From Kitasatospora sp. NBC_01246 (GTDB lineage: Bacteria; Actinomycetota; Actinomycetes; Streptomycetales; Streptomycetaceae), in contig NZ_CP108485.1 in the NCBI RefSeq assembly GCF_036226505.1, positions 27,398-91,397 on the forward strand: 64,000 nucleotides of DNA, given 5' to 3'. The notes beneath the pieces were generated by a model. The model saw only the letters and a program-made list of their open reading frames with translations. It had not been told where the DNA came from and did no database searches. Numbering within the stretch: the first letter of the stretch is position 1; each line of letters starts with the position of its first letter. This document shows, one piece after another, positions 42,001 to 49,712 of the stretch. A program made the position numbers and the translations under genes.

Positions 42001-42842
42001 TTCTGCCGGCGGAATCCAAGCGCCTTCACAACCGCGGCGTACTCGGTGGTGACCTCGGCGGACCGGTCGAAGAACGGCAGGGCCTTCTGGTGGCTGTAGG
42101 CCTCGGGGACCTTGGTAGAACGACGGATCGTCGGCAGGAACTTCTCCTGGTACGCCGCTTCGGCTTCGGTCTTCGCGTCGTCGTAGACCGCTCCGGACTG
42201 GCGACTGGTGGGGGTATCGACCATGAGAACACCGACAAGTTCGGGGTTGGCCCCGTTGGCGGCGAAGGTGTTTTGGACTCGCGCGATGGTCTGCTCGATG
42301 CGGGTGAGGGCCCGCAGTTCCTTCCATCCCGGCTTTACGCAGACGATGACCTCGCGGGCCGCTACGAGGGCGTTGACGACGACCAGGCCGAGGTTGCCGG
42401 GGCAGTCGAGCAGAATGACGTCGTAGTCGTCGGCGACGGTGGCAAGGGCGTCGCGAAGCCAGAGCTCGCGGCCCATCATCGTGGTAAGGAGCTGTTCGGC
42501 GTTCTCAAGTTCGGCGGACTCAAGAACCAGGTCAAGGCCCTCGATCTGCTTGCTCTTGGGATCGTCCGAGGGGCCGGCGTAGGCGGGAACGATCGCGTCG
42601 CTGAGCTTGACGCCCGGGTCGGTCAGGACGTTGTGGATGGTGGCCTGGCCCGGAACCTCGTCGGGCTGGTCCCAGCCGAGGGAGGCGGACCCGTCGCACT
42701 GGGCGTCAAGGCCCACGAACAGGACCTTCAGACCGTACTTGGCCAGCCATGCAGCGATGGTGACTGCGGAGGTGGTCTTGCCTGCACCGCCAGACTGGTT
42801 GGTGAAGGCGATGATGCGTGTGTTGCTGATCGTCTTGCCCAC
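41997..42842 (-). CDS. parA: ParA partition ATPase
   Basis: 281 residues from GTG 42842 with GGGGAGAG upstream. Deviant Walker A at residues 16-24 (QSGGAGKTT), Walker A' region LFVGLDAQCDGSASL, Walker B VILLDCPGNLG. The usual signature Lys of KGGxGKT is Ser17 here, which may affect dimerisation. It would position the plasmid through ParB bound at parS. It is the last gene of the module and its stop lies inside parS site 1. Confidence 0.9.
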   Translation of the reverse strand: MGKTISNTRIIAFTNQSGGAGKTTSAVTIAAWLAKYGLKVLFVGLDAQCDGSASLGWDQPDEVPGQATIHNVLTDPGVKLSDAIVPAYAGPSDDPKSKQIEGLDLVLESAELENAEQLLTTMMGRELWLRDALATVADDYDVILLDCPGNLGLVVVNALVAAREVIVCVKPGWKELRALTRIEQTIARVQNTFAANGANPELVGVLMVDTPTSRQSGAVYDDAKTEAEAAYQEKFLPTIRRSTKVPEAYSHQKALPFFDRSAEVTTEYAAVVKALGFRRQN

Positions 42843-42900
42843 GAGACTCTCCCCTTGGCTTGGGTGGCGGCGGACGCTCAGGTTCGGTCTCGCCGGTGAA

Positions 42901-42919
42901 GTGATTGCGCGGCAATCAC
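42901..42919. promoter_or_regulatory. parS: parS-like site 2
   Basis: GTGATTGC-GCG-GCAATCAC, perfect. It lies 59 bases above the parA start, where ParB binding could also repress parA. Confidence 0.8.
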
Positions 42920-43167
42920 GCACGCCCTCAACGGGTATGTACTTCCGCTGTGGGAGGGGTGGTGTGTGCTGCTGCGCGACCTCGTCCAGGTTGCGCCCCG
43001 GGTGGCAGGCCTCGAGGTCTGTCGGTCAGGGGCGGATCTCGGCGGCCGGCGTAGGGCACGGCGGGCGAGCAAGGACGCGAGGTTCGCCCGCACGGTACAC
43101 CGTGGTTCGACACCTGCGCCACCCACCCCGCCGGTTATTCACTCGACGGGGTGATGGTGGGCTCGGT

Positions 43168-44544
43168 TCAGGACAACAGGTTCTTGATGCTCTCAAGCTC
43201 GTCGGCGGTCAGAGCCTCGTAGACGGCCAGTGCGACCTGCTCCGGGTCGCCCGCGAGGGTCAACACTCGGTCAACGTGCAGCTCCCGATCGACCTCGGTC
43301 TCGCCCGTGCTCCCAGGCTCTGCGGACCCGCTCTGGTCCGGTTCGGGCTCGGGCTCGGGCTCGGCCGCGGCAGAGGCCTCGGGCTCGGGCTCGGGCTCGG
43401 GCTCGGCCGCGGCAGAGGCCTCGGGCTCGGGCTCGGGCTCGGGCTCGGCCGCGGCAGAGGCCTCGGGCTCGGGCTCGGGCTCGGGCTCGGCCGCGGCAGA
43501 GGCCTCGGGCTCGGGCTCGGCCGCGGCAGAGGCCAGTTCGGCTGCAGTCCGCTGGGCAGGCATCCCCGGGCCGGGGGCGGGCGGGGTGATTGCGGCGCAA
43601 TCACCTGCGTCTGCTGTGCGGCCGGCAGCCGTTCCCAGGACATCTGTGGCTGAGGTGGAGACGGAGGGCTGTCCGGTCCGCGGGGCCATCGCCGCCGGCT
43701 CGGCGATCGGAGACGTCTCGTGTGATTGCGCGGCAATCACCGCAGGCTCGACCGTGGTCGTCTTGGAAGGGTCGTCCCGTTCCGCCAGAACCTCGATGAT
43801 GTCGGCCACGGTCAGCCCGCCATCCCGATTGCTGACGGCGAAGATCACGTCTTCCCTGGTGAAATCGCCGCGGCGGTAGGCCGTCTGGGCTTCGTGCGTG
43901 AGGCGTGCCAGCACCTCAGCGGCGAACTTCAGCGTGATGCCGGTTTCACGCTCGTGACTCCACTGATCATCCACGTCGTCCTGAAACTCGGGGGTGAGCT
44001 TCAGCAGCGCGATGCGCTGCGAGATGTAGGTCTGGGAGATTCGCTTGTTGGACTCGGCCCCGAGCCGCTTCGCCAGTCCGCGCTGAGACAGGCCCTCCTC
44101 CTTCATCACCTGTTGGAACTCCTCGCCCTCTTCGACCGGGGTGAGGGGTTCTCGTTGGAGGTTCTCCTGAAGGGAGGAGATTCGGACGCTCTTGACCTCG
44201 AACACCACGTTGATCGCAACGCGGGAGACGCCCGCCTGCTTTGCTGCGTCGAGTCGACGGTGGCCGCCGAGGACAACGTACGGCTTGCCGGACGCCTTGA
44301 CCGTCTCCGCGTGTTCGGGATGGTGCTTGATGTAGTGCGCAGCTGGGATGACCGTGAGAGCGGTGCTCAGGCCGTCCGACGCGATCGTTGCAGCGAGGGA
44401 CTCGATGTTCCGCAGTCTCTTGCGACCGTTGGTTGGGCTGGGGAGGAGGTCGTCGAGCGTCGCGGTCGGCTGCTTGCTGGCGATCTGCTGCTGCTGGTTT
44501 CGTGCGACTGTGAGGCTGCGGCCTCCGAGGCCGGCTGTGGCCAT
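43168..44544 (-). CDS. parB: ParB partition protein with long acidic repeat tail
   Basis: 458 residues from ATG 44544 with GGAGAA upstream. CTP-binding domain boxes are at residues 93-105 (GGHRRLDAAKQAG) and 127-132 (ENLQRE). The helix-turn-helix is at about 151-180 (LSQRGLAKRL ... ISQTYISQRI). Residues about 270-430 are an unusual low-complexity extension with four repeats of Ala-Ala-(Glu-Pro)n-Glu-Ala-Ser. The C-terminal 40 residues form a short helix probably for dimerisation. Two parS sites lie inside the gene and are translated (VIAAQS, DCAAIT). Confidence 0.9.
   Translation of the reverse strand: MATAGLGGRSLTVARNQQQQIASKQPTATLDDLLPSPTNGRKRLRNIESLAATIASDGLSTALTVIPAAHYIKHHPEHAETVKASGKPYVVLGGHRRLDAAKQAGVSRVAINVVFEVKSVRISSLQENLQREPLTPVEEGEEFQQVMKEEGLSQRGLAKRLGAESNKRISQTYISQRIALLKLTPEFQDDVDDQWSHERETGITLKFAAEVLARLTHEAQTAYRRGDFTREDVIFAVSNRDGGLTVADIIEVLAERDDPSKTTTVEPAVIAAQSHETSPIAEPAAMAPRTGQPSVSTSATDVLGTAAGRTADAGDCAAITPPAPGPGMPAQRTAAELASAAAEPEPEASAAAEPEPEPEPEASAAAEPEPEPEPEASAAAEPEPEPEPEASAAAEPEPEPEPDQSGSAEPGSTGETEVDRELHVDRVLTLAGDPEQVALAVYEALTADELESIKNLLS
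43341..43540. repeat. In-frame tandem repeats in parB
   Basis: Units of about 39-51 bases built from GGGCTCGGGCTC runs and GGCCGCGGCAGAGGCCTC alternate four to five times, encoding Ala-Ala-Glu-Pro-Glu-Pro-type repeats. Copy number is likely to vary by slippage, always in multiples of three as shown. Confidence 0.85.
43586..43604. promoter_or_regulatory. parS: parS-like site 3, inside parB
   Basis: GTGATTGC-GGC-GCAATCAC, perfect arms. Lies within the coding sequence of the ParB low-complexity tail. Confidence 0.8.
43722..43740. promoter_or_regulatory. parS: parS-like site 4, inside parB
   Basis: GTGATTGC-GCG-GCAATCAC, perfect arms, 118 bases from site 3. Confidence 0.8.
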
Positions 44545-44623
44545 GGGGTTCTCCGGGGGACAGAACAAGGGACTCTCGGGCGTGAGCTTAGCTGCCGGGG
44601 TCGTGCTCCCTGGTGGCCTGGTG

Positions 44624-44642
44624 GTGATTGCCGCGCAATCAC
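44624..44642. promoter_or_regulatory. parS: parS-like site 5
   Basis: GTGATTGC-CGC-GCAATCAC, perfect, 80 bases above the parB start; possible autoregulation. Confidence 0.8.
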
Positions 44643-44717
44643 GATGACCAGAATTTCGGGCAAACCGCCCATGTCAATGCGGGACGCAGACCTTCGTAGG
44701 AGTGGCGGCGAGCAAGC

Positions 44718-44882
44718 TCAAGCGCGCTTCTGGAACAGTATGGCGTCTCTGAGCGGCTTCTGATGCCTCAACGGGCCAACGAGTCGAACCGCGTCTTGCG
44801 CGTGTCTGATCAAGGCGTCGGTCTGTTCGGCGATGCCCTGGATGATCAGAGGCTGGGCGCCGGGTGATTGCGCCGCAATCAC
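44718..44882 (-). CDS. Possible small gene starting in parS site 6
   Basis: 54 codons from a GTG in the palindrome. The sequence PLIIQGIAEQTDALIRHAQD looks helical and protein-like, but there is no ribosome site. It may be a degraded gene end. Confidence 0.25.
   Translation of the reverse strand: MIAAQSPGAQPLIIQGIAEQTDALIRHAQDAVRLVGPLRHQKPLRDAILFQKRA
44864..44882. promoter_or_regulatory. parS: parS-like site 6
   Basis: GTGATTGC-GCC-GCAATCAC, perfect arms; 91 bases from site 7. Confidence 0.8.
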
Positions 44883-44954
44883 TCGACACCATCGCCAGCA
44901 CATGCGCTGGTCGACGGGACGTCTGGCCGGATGTACGCAAGCGGGTTCCTCGGG

Positions 44955-44973
44955 GTGATTGCGCGGCAATCAC
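44955..44973. promoter_or_regulatory. parS: parS-like site 7
   Basis: GTGATTGC-GCG-GCAATCAC, perfect. Supplies the TGA stop of the DciA-like gene. Confidence 0.8.
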
Positions 44974-45779
44974 GCTGATGGAAAGGCGGCACGGTCGGCG
45001 CGTCGACGCTGGAGGGCGGCGGCCTGGCGGCGGGCGTTCACGGCGTGCTGGTCCTCCTGGTCGGCGGTGTCACCGTTCCAGGTCAGCAGGCTCTCGCGTA
45101 CGGTCTCCCAGGCACCGCCAGCCTCGGGTTCACGAATGGTGGGGGCGTGTCGGCGGCCGAAGCGGAGTGCGTCGGCGCGGGCCCGGTCGGCGGCGGCGCG
45201 TTCGGCGGCACGTCGTTCGTCGTTGGTGCTGAACAGCCTCTCGAGGAAGTGGGCGACCTCCGGAGGCATGTATTCGCGCTCGGGCTCCGGCTCCGGGAGT
45301 GGTGTCGGAGCGGGAGCGGGCTCGTCGGTCGTCGACACGGACGAGCGTCCGCGCCCGGGCGCGAGGATGCGTAGGGCGCGCACGGCAGGTCGGCCGCCGG
45401 TCTTCTCGTTGATCCGGGCAACGAGCTGACGGTCGAACAATCGCAGCTGGGCGGCGTAGGCCGGAGATGCGGGGCGCAGGTGGAGGGTTCCGGTGTTCGG
45501 GTCGAAGTGCACGGCGGCGACAGCGCGGGCGAGCTCGGGTGCGATGGTCGGCCAGGCAGCGACGACGTCTGCGCCGCCGACGTTCAGGTCCCAGCCGGCG
45601 TCTTCGAGTACCAGGCGTACGGCGCCAATCAGGCTGATCGGCTCCCGGCCGTGGGGGTTGCGCTTGGGGGGGCGCTTCCGCTTCACGGGTGGCCCCTCGA
45701 TGGGCTTGTCCTTGGAGTTGGCGCGGGCCCGGGCGAGGGCCTGGCGGGCGATGTCCGCGCCGGTCGGTTCGGCGGTCAC
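44970..45779 (-). CDS. DciA-like (DUF721) putative helicase-loader
   Basis: 269 residues from GTG 45779, overlapping the rep stop (GTGA). Residues about 45-140 match the DUF721 domain: PISLIGAVRLVLEDAGWD, AAWPTIAPELARAVAAV, TLHLRPASPAYAAQLRLFDRQLVARINEKTG. DciA proteins recruit the replicative helicase DnaB in most bacteria and are normally chromosomal near dnaA, recF and gyrB. The C-terminal 130 residues, Pro/Glu linker and basic helices, are extra. Coupling to a Rep-like gene points to a role in plasmid replication. Confidence 0.75.
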   Translation of the reverse strand: MTAEPTGADIARQALARARANSKDKPIEGPPVKRKRPPKRNPHGREPISLIGAVRLVLEDAGWDLNVGGADVVAAWPTIAPELARAVAAVHFDPNTGTLHLRPASPAYAAQLRLFDRQLVARINEKTGGRPAVRALRILAPGRGRSSVSTTDEPAPAPTPLPEPEPEREYMPPEVAHFLERLFSTNDERRAAERAAADRARADALRFGRRHAPTIREPEAGGAWETVRESLLTWNGDTADQEDQHAVNARRQAAALQRRRADRAAFPSA

Positions 45780-47104
45780 ACGGCGGCTCCGAGGAACGCG
45801 GCGATGTCGGCGGCGGCCGACTCCTCGGACATGGTGCTCGCCTGTTCGGCCTGGGACCAGCCGTCGGAGGTCACCCGGCTGTTGGTCTGCTGGCAGAGGG
45901 CGATGATGTCCAGGAGAGCTGCGGGCCTTGTGTCCGACGTGGACTCGGGGCAGGCCAGGAACCCGTCCGCGACCGTCGAGCGGGCCTTAGCAGCCCCGTG
46001 GATCCGTTCCCGCTGAGACTCCATCGCCCGGTCCCGGTGAGCCTTCGTGGGCCACAGCAGCACCGCTGCCCGCAGCCGGGAGGCGAGTAGGCCGGACGGG
46101 CGGCGGACGTGGCCGGGTTCGTTGACCAGGTTCAGCCACGCCTCGACCTCGGTGGCGGTCCAGCCGGCGTCTGCGACCTCGGAGAGCACCCAGGCCAGCC
46201 GGTCTGTATTCGACCGACTCATCCACAGCACCCGGCGACGCAGTTCGGCGGCGAGTTCGAAGCGGCGGGTCACCCGGTTGCGGTGCCGACCGCTCTTGCC
46301 CTTCGTGCTGATGTCCTTCGGGCCCTTTCCCTCAAGACGGGAAGCGGAAGGTGAGTGGGTAAGTGCAGGTACTGCAGAGCTGGCCACCATTGGGGTGCAA
46401 CGCTGCCTGGGGCTGGTCTTGCGCTTCCGGCGGCGGACGGACTTCGAGGCGAGCCGTCCGAGTCGGGCGATCGTCTTGCGTCCAGCCTCGGCGATGCCGG
46501 TCATGCGGCGGGTCGGGCCCTCGCCGGTCGTCCGGATGCCGAGCGCGGTGTCGTAGTTCTGGGGGATCGTCAGGGCGAAGTGGGAGCTTCTGGCGACGGG
46601 GCCGCGGTCCTCGGTGCGGGGCAGGCGGGTGCCTACCTCGATGTAGGTGAGCAGGCCGGTGTTGCGCAGGTGGGCCAGGTGGTACTGCACGGTGCGCTCA
46701 CCGAGGTTCAGCACGCGCATCAGGTGCGTGATGCCGGGCCGGACCTCGGTGAGCTTCGTCAGCTCCTGGGCGATGCGGATGGTCGTGGGGCCGAACTTCG
46801 GGCCCTTCGGCGGAACGGGGGCGGCGCCGGTTCCGTGGACCCAGTGGACGGACTGGAGCCAGGAGTAGGTGTCGTTGACGATCCGGCCGGCGGTGGTGGT
46901 GGCCCACTGGCGGGAGGCTGTGACCGCCAGCGGGCCGTACCCCTGCCGAGGATCATATTCGTTCGAGTGTTCGAATCCGGGATTCGACGCGCCCATTCCC
47001 GGGGCGTTGTCGGCGGCGGAAATGTCGCCCGTCAGGGTGGAGATTCGGCCGACATCCGCGTTCTGGTCGGACTCGACCTGACAAAGGGCATGACGATCAT
47101 GCAT
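45776..47104 (-). CDS. rep: Winged-helix protein, putative replication initiator
   Basis: 442 residues from ATG 47104 with GAAGGAG upstream. Residues about 105-160 form a winged helix (GPTTIRIAQELTKLTEVRPG ... GERTVQYHLAHLRNTGLLTY). A basic region follows (GRLASKSVRRRKRKTSPRQ), then a helical domain with RRVLWMSRSNTDRLAWVLSE. Similar proteins are frequent on Streptomyces plasmids. Call as initiator rests on its place before DciA and ParB/ParA and next to a candidate origin; a transcriptional role is the alternative. Confidence 0.55.
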   Translation of the reverse strand: MHDRHALCQVESDQNADVGRISTLTGDISAADNAPGMGASNPGFEHSNEYDPRQGYGPLAVTASRQWATTTAGRIVNDTYSWLQSVHWVHGTGAAPVPPKGPKFGPTTIRIAQELTKLTEVRPGITHLMRVLNLGERTVQYHLAHLRNTGLLTYIEVGTRLPRTEDRGPVARSSHFALTIPQNYDTALGIRTTGEGPTRRMTGIAEAGRKTIARLGRLASKSVRRRKRKTSPRQRCTPMVASSAVPALTHSPSASRLEGKGPKDISTKGKSGRHRNRVTRRFELAAELRRRVLWMSRSNTDRLAWVLSEVADAGWTATEVEAWLNLVNEPGHVRRPSGLLASRLRAAVLLWPTKAHRDRAMESQRERIHGAAKARSTVADGFLACPESTSDTRPAALLDIIALCQQTNSRVTSDGWSQAEQASTMSEESAAADIAAFLGAAV

Positions 47105-47138
47105 TATGGCGTTGCTCCTTCAACCTGCTTGAGGGCGC

Positions 47139-47162
47139 AAAAAAGCCACCCTCGGCGGTGGC
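47139..47162 (-). terminator. T-tract terminator close above rep (possible attenuator)
   Basis: On the minus strand GCCACC-GCCGAG-GGTGGC is followed by six T. It lies 35 bases above the rep start codon. A second hairpin GCCTCC/GGAGGC (47161-47185) directly adjoins and shares two bases with it. T-tract terminators are rare in Streptomyces. Location before rep suggests either the end of an upstream transcript or an attenuator controlling rep. Confidence 0.65.
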
Positions 47163-48107
47163 CTCCGGATTTCGATCTTGGAGGCGGCCTGTTGTTGGTG
47201 GTTCTTGGGAGAACCTGAAGGACCCGCCCCTTGGCAAGGGCGGTGAGCGTTGTCCCGCGTACCGGGGTGGAATCCGGTTGCGGGCCCTAGCCGGTCAGCT
47301 GGGCAGAGGCGGGAACCTCGGCACAGTGGACGCCGGCAGTTACATGACGGCCGTGACGACGGGTGCGGGTAACACCCGGACGGCCAGGCGGTGGAGGTCC
47401 TCCGGGAAGGGGACCGAGGTCACCGCCCGAGGATCAGCTCAAGGCGACCGACCCCCTACGGGGGAGCGGGCCTACGGGCGGACAGCCGAACCGGAAACGC
47501 CCTCGGGGCGACATCGGACCGGAGATCTGGGGAGCAAGAGCCGGCAGACCGAGCCGGACGGTCTCAGACATGACGCGACCCACCGAGTCGACGCGGCGAC
47601 GTCACGCGCGCGACGGGGTGGGTCTTCTTGTGCCGCCCTGGGGGGACACGGGTACCATCAATCACGTTGAGACCACCTTCATTGGTCTTGGCGCCTGCAG
47701 CCCCGAGTGATCTCGCCTTGGACGGGCCAACGTCCCTGGCATCCGAGACCTCGGGGTTTCGGCGTTCCTGTGCTCTTGTCGATGCGGCCAACCAAGATCA
47801 CCGATCTCTGGCCGGGTATCACACTACCCCCCGGAACCGCCTCCTGGCGACTCATCAACGGCAGCGCGCCGGAGCGGTATCCACAGGCATTAGTCCGATG
47901 ACCACCATATGACCCGAAGACCCGACCACTCTCCCACAGATCCTAATAACGGGCCCGGCCCGTCCTAGATCATCTCTCCCCAATCGGCCATCTACCTGCG
48001 GGAATGAGCCCCTTCCGCCGATTCGATATTCCACTTGAGGTGACCTGATCCAGGCTCCCGACACCCCTGATGGTTCGCCAGTTCAGCCATCCGAGCCTCA
48101 TTTCCGT
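47163..48107. other. Non-coding region, candidate replication origin
   Basis: 945 bases. Open frames here (such as plus 47158-47670) lack GC third-position bias and ribosome sites. The segment 47230-47560 is GC-rich with many short inverted repeats. From about 47640 the GC content drops, and TATCCACAG at 47879-47887 is close to a DnaA box. ACGGGCCCGGCCCGT near 47948 is a small palindrome. Absence of genes next to rep fits an origin; no iterons were found. Confidence 0.5.
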
Positions 48108-48464
48108 TCATGTGCTCGAATTCCTGCGCTCCCTCGCCGCCCTCCGTCGGCCGGCCCTCGCCGCCGACGCCGCCGGCACGCACCGATCGCACCGGCACCG
48201 CTGGTTGACGTACCGGCTCTCCGAGCCGGACGGCGGCGGCGGCCGCCGCGCTCCCCGGCCCGCCTTCTGCGCCTCCGCCAGCGCCTGCCGGAACCGCGGC
48301 TCCACCCGGCGCAGCCGGTACACAGGAGACACGGACATCCCCAGCTCGGCCGCCGCCGCCCGGACGCTCGCCCCGTCGGCGATCAGGAGCAGCAGTTCGG
48401 CGATGACCTCCTGGTCGGTCTCGACCGTGAGCCGGTGCGGGCGTCCTCGGCGGGCGCCGCTCAC
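48108..48464 (-). CDS. Helix-turn-helix protein with Cys knuckle
   Basis: 118 residues from GTG 48464, overlapping the preceding stop. HTH at about 30-52 (GASVRAAAAELGMSVSPVYR) followed by a C-terminal YVNQRCRCDRC and basic helix (ARAGRRRAARERR). This combination is common in small Streptomyces phage and plasmid DNA-binding proteins. Last gene of the operon. Confidence 0.65.
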   Translation of the reverse strand: MSGARRGRPHRLTVETDQEVIAELLLLIADGASVRAAAAELGMSVSPVYRLRRVEPRFRQALAEAQKAGRGARRPPPPSGSESRYVNQRCRCDRCVPAASAARAGRRRAARERRNSST

Positions 48465-48832
48465 AGGGGCGGCCGGCCGGAGGCGGGATCGCCGAGCACC
48501 GCGGCCGCCGAGATCGCCCGGGCGGTCCGGCGGGACATCAGGTCGTAGCCGGCCGCGCGCAGCTGGTCGGTGACGGCGGCGAACTCCTCGGGGTCCCAGC
48601 CGCCGCCGCGCCAGCGCCGGGCGGCGGCCGCCGTGGCCGCGCTCGCTCCGGCGAGGAACAGCGCGGCGTCGCGGTCAGGGCCGGCCGGTAGCGGCGGCAG
48701 CAGGATGTCGGGCAGGGCGTCGAGACCGCGGGCGTGCTCGATCAGGCCGAGTACCAGCAGCCCCTCCAGGACCTGCGCGGTGCCGGTGACCAGCCGGGCG
48801 CCGGCGCGGTCGGCGGCCGTGGCGGCGTTCAC
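48461..48832 (-). CDS. Small helical protein of unknown function
   Basis: 123 residues from GTG 48832, overlapping both neighbours. Ala-rich helices with hydrophobic stretches (VLEGLLVLGLIEHARGLDAL) and GGGWDPEEFAAVTDQLRAAG. Not recognised; coupled to the WhiB gene above. Confidence 0.6.
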   Translation of the reverse strand: MNAATAADRAGARLVTGTAQVLEGLLVLGLIEHARGLDALPDILLPPLPAGPDRDAALFLAGASAATAAAARRWRGGGWDPEEFAAVTDQLRAAGYDLMSRRTARAISAAAVLGDPASGRPPL

Positions 48833-49419
48833 GCGGCCTGTCCCAGGTTCGCGGCCGCGAGGGCGACGGCCAGGCGGGTGAGGACCTCGGGCACGTTCTC
48901 GTAGAAGGGGTCGGGCAGGCCGACCCGGGCGGCCATGCCCTTGTACTGGCTGCACAGCGCCGCGTAGCCGGTGCCGACGAGGGTGTCGGCGGCCAGGCGC
49001 ATGTCGCCGTCGGCGGCGCAGAGGGCCTGGACTATCTGCAGCTGCCGCGCGGTCCGGACGAGCGCCTTGTCCGGGCGGGTGAACCGGGAGACGCCGGCGA
49101 GCGCGGCCTTCTGGTCGGCCATCCGCTGGTTCTTGTTCTGGCGGTGCTGGTTTCTGGCGGTGCGCCGCTGGATGCTCTCCCGCTCGGCGAGGTCCAGGCC
49201 GCCCCACACTCCCTCCGGCTCCCGGTACTCGACGGCGTACCCGGCGCAGCCGGCGCGGACCGGGCAGCCGGTGCACGCGCTCTTCGCGAGGACGGCGTCC
49301 TTGGCGTTGCTGGAGATCCACAGGTTGGTGGGGCCGACAGTGGCGCACGGGCTGTTGCGGAACTCGTCGCTGTCGAGTAGCGCGATCAGGGCGTTGCGGC
49401 GGGCGGTCTTGTCGGTCAC
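48829..49419 (-). CDS. WhiB-family iron-sulfur regulator
   Basis: 196 residues from GTG 49419 with GGGAG upstream. The four cluster ligands are Cys25, Cys49, Cys52 and Cys58 (CTGCPVRAGC), followed by the G(V/I)WGG motif GVWGG at 70-74. The C-terminal part, about 110 residues, is longer than usual and helical (VRTARQLQIVQALCAADGD). WhiB proteins bind sigma factor and DNA; phage-borne copies can act on host promoters. It overlaps the neighbours on both sides. Confidence 0.85.
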   Translation of the reverse strand: MTDKTARRNALIALLDSDEFRNSPCATVGPTNLWISSNAKDAVLAKSACTGCPVRAGCAGYAVEYREPEGVWGGLDLAERESIQRRTARNQHRQNKNQRMADQKAALAGVSRFTRPDKALVRTARQLQIVQALCAADGDMRLAADTLVGTGYAALCSQYKGMAARVGLPDPFYENVPEVLTRLAVALAAANLGQAA

Positions 49420-49607
49420 TGGAGCTCCCGGGGGTCGGTGCGGCCCGCGGTGCGGGCGACGTAGCGGGCGGTCAGGTCGGCCTCGAAGCGGGCGACGGCG
49501 GCGTCCATGCGTGCGGCGGAGGTCTGCGAGCGGGCGCGCTGCAGCAGGCGGACGGCGGCCAGGGCGAGGACGACGGTGAGCAGGATGGGGGTGGGGGTGC
49601 GGCGCAC
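49416..49607 (-). CDS. Small single-span membrane protein
   Basis: 63 residues from GTG 49607. One N-terminal hydrophobic helix (TPILLTVVLALAAVRLL) and a charged helical remainder. Overlaps the WhiB start. Function unknown. Confidence 0.6.
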   Translation of the reverse strand: MRRTPTPILLTVVLALAAVRLLQRARSQTSAARMDAAVARFEADLTARYVARTAGRTDPRELQ

Positions 49608-49628
49608 CGGGTGCTCCCATGAACGGGG

Positions 49629-49671
49629 CCGGGCCGGACAGCGCAGAGTGTGGGAGGGCTGTCCGGCCCGG
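49629..49671. terminator. Perfect 14-bp hairpin
   Basis: CCGGGCCGGACAGC and GCTGTCCGGCCCGG flank a 15-base loop, between the ATPase gene and the membrane-protein gene. Probably terminates or reduces transcription from copy 8 of the palindromic promoter. Confidence 0.7.
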
Positions 49672-49712
49672 TGCAGGGGTGGGGTGGGGCGTCGGGTGGG
49701 GTGGAGCCGGGG

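Noticed and set aside
43341..43540. Plus-strand Gly/Ser-rich open frames over the parB repeats
   Set aside because: They are the complementary reading of the Ala-Glu-Pro repeats; parB is supported by conserved domains.
47158..47670. Plus-strand open frame of 170 codons, or a group II intron, next to rep
   Set aside because: The frame lacks GC third-position bias and a ribosome site. No domain V-like hairpin or reverse transcriptase gene was found for an intron.
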